Of a stretch of 11,343 nt of DNA, positions 11,233-11,343 are shown piece by piece. Position 1 is the stretch's first letter; each line of letters starts with the position of its first letter. The stretch is from Baffinella frigidus (taxonomy: Eukaryota; Cryptophyceae; Cryptomonadales; Baffinellaceae): the NCBI GenBank assembly GCA_026770585.1, contig MU646515.1, forward strand, positions 541,615 through 552,957, in the 5' to 3' direction. The position numbers and the translations under genes are program-made. The notes under the pieces were generated by a model. The model was not told the DNA's origin, searched no databases, and saw nothing but the letters and a program-made list of their open reading frames with translations.

Positions 11233-11312
11233 AGAGAGGGGGAGAGCGAGAGAGGGAGAGAGCGAGAGGGCGAGAGAGAGGGAGAAAGCGAGAGAGAAAG
11301 AGAGAGAGAGGA

Positions 11313-11343
<31 letters not shown>
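11221..11343 (+). repeat. GA-rich microsatellite to window end
   Basis: Purine tract of GA with periodic GAGAGCGAGAG interruptions, becoming purer GA toward the right edge. It continues beyond the window. Confidence 0.95.

Noticed and set aside
1-11343. tRNA, rRNA and spliced-leader RNA genes
   Set aside because: I scanned for B-box-like GGTTCGA words, conserved rRNA motifs and the dinoflagellate spliced-leader word and found no convincing candidate; a covariance-model scan would settle this.

Overview
The window looks like a subtelomeric segment from a nuclear genome of a unicellular alga or another protist. It opens with CCCTAAA heptamers, the plant/algal/dinoflagellate-type telomere repeat, in the orientation expected at a left chromosome end. 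Degenerate versions of the heptamer recur throughout the right 4 kb. I saw no operons, Shine-Dalgarno-led genes, tRNA, rRNA or CRISPR array. A dinoflagellate or a related TTTAGGG-telomere alga is my best guess, at modest confidence. No dinoflagellate spliced-leader sequence was seen.

Gene content is very low. The only convincing protein gene is an ankyrin-repeat protein on the + strand (about 3932-4585), with four good ankyrin repeats and a degenerate one at each end. Its last dozen codons and stop lie in a short duplicated segment. Several 15-50-codon islands also read like protein: minus strand near 4971-5155, 7004-7084, 8942-9120, 9384-9960 and 11095-11232; plus strand near 8612-8683, 9738-9848 and 10667-10837. 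Most run straight into telomere-like heptamers or GA/CT tracts, and some occur as several copies. I cannot name any of them. They are best read as exon or pseudogene fragments.

Layout: 1-120 telomeric repeat. 171-1140: five copies of a TA-bounded miniature inverted-repeat element (family A) plus a smaller TA-bounded one. 1158-1808: three foldback elements and fragments of family C. 1864-2090: a 42-bp minisatellite. 2332-2850: family B and C elements. 2855-3770: unassigned sequence with weak direct repeats and hairpins. 3932-4585: the ankyrin gene. 4590-5160: a duplicated gene tail, GA and CG microsatellites and a repeated flank module. 5250-6700: a dense cluster of family B elements, two of them containing other elements, followed by a 334-nt foldback with a family B copy in its loop. 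6776-7770: an array of TTTGACCA motifs and a tandem subtelomeric unit interrupted by two elements. 8021-8853: family C and other foldbacks and an interstitial telomeric array. 8900-11343: mosaics of coding-like modules, heptamer variants, GT and GA microsatellites.

The most informative feature is the non-autonomous DNA transposon record. Families A (about 104 bp, ends TCCCTTAAGTG), B (about 121-126 bp, ends CAGGGGTACCTCG) and C (about 135 bp, ends GCTCTGCCT) are generally flanked by TA, as in Tc1/mariner-type transposition. Two nested insertions inside family B copies show this directly, because removing the insert with one TA restores an outer copy of normal family length. No transposase is encoded here, so movement would need an enzyme from elsewhere in the genome.
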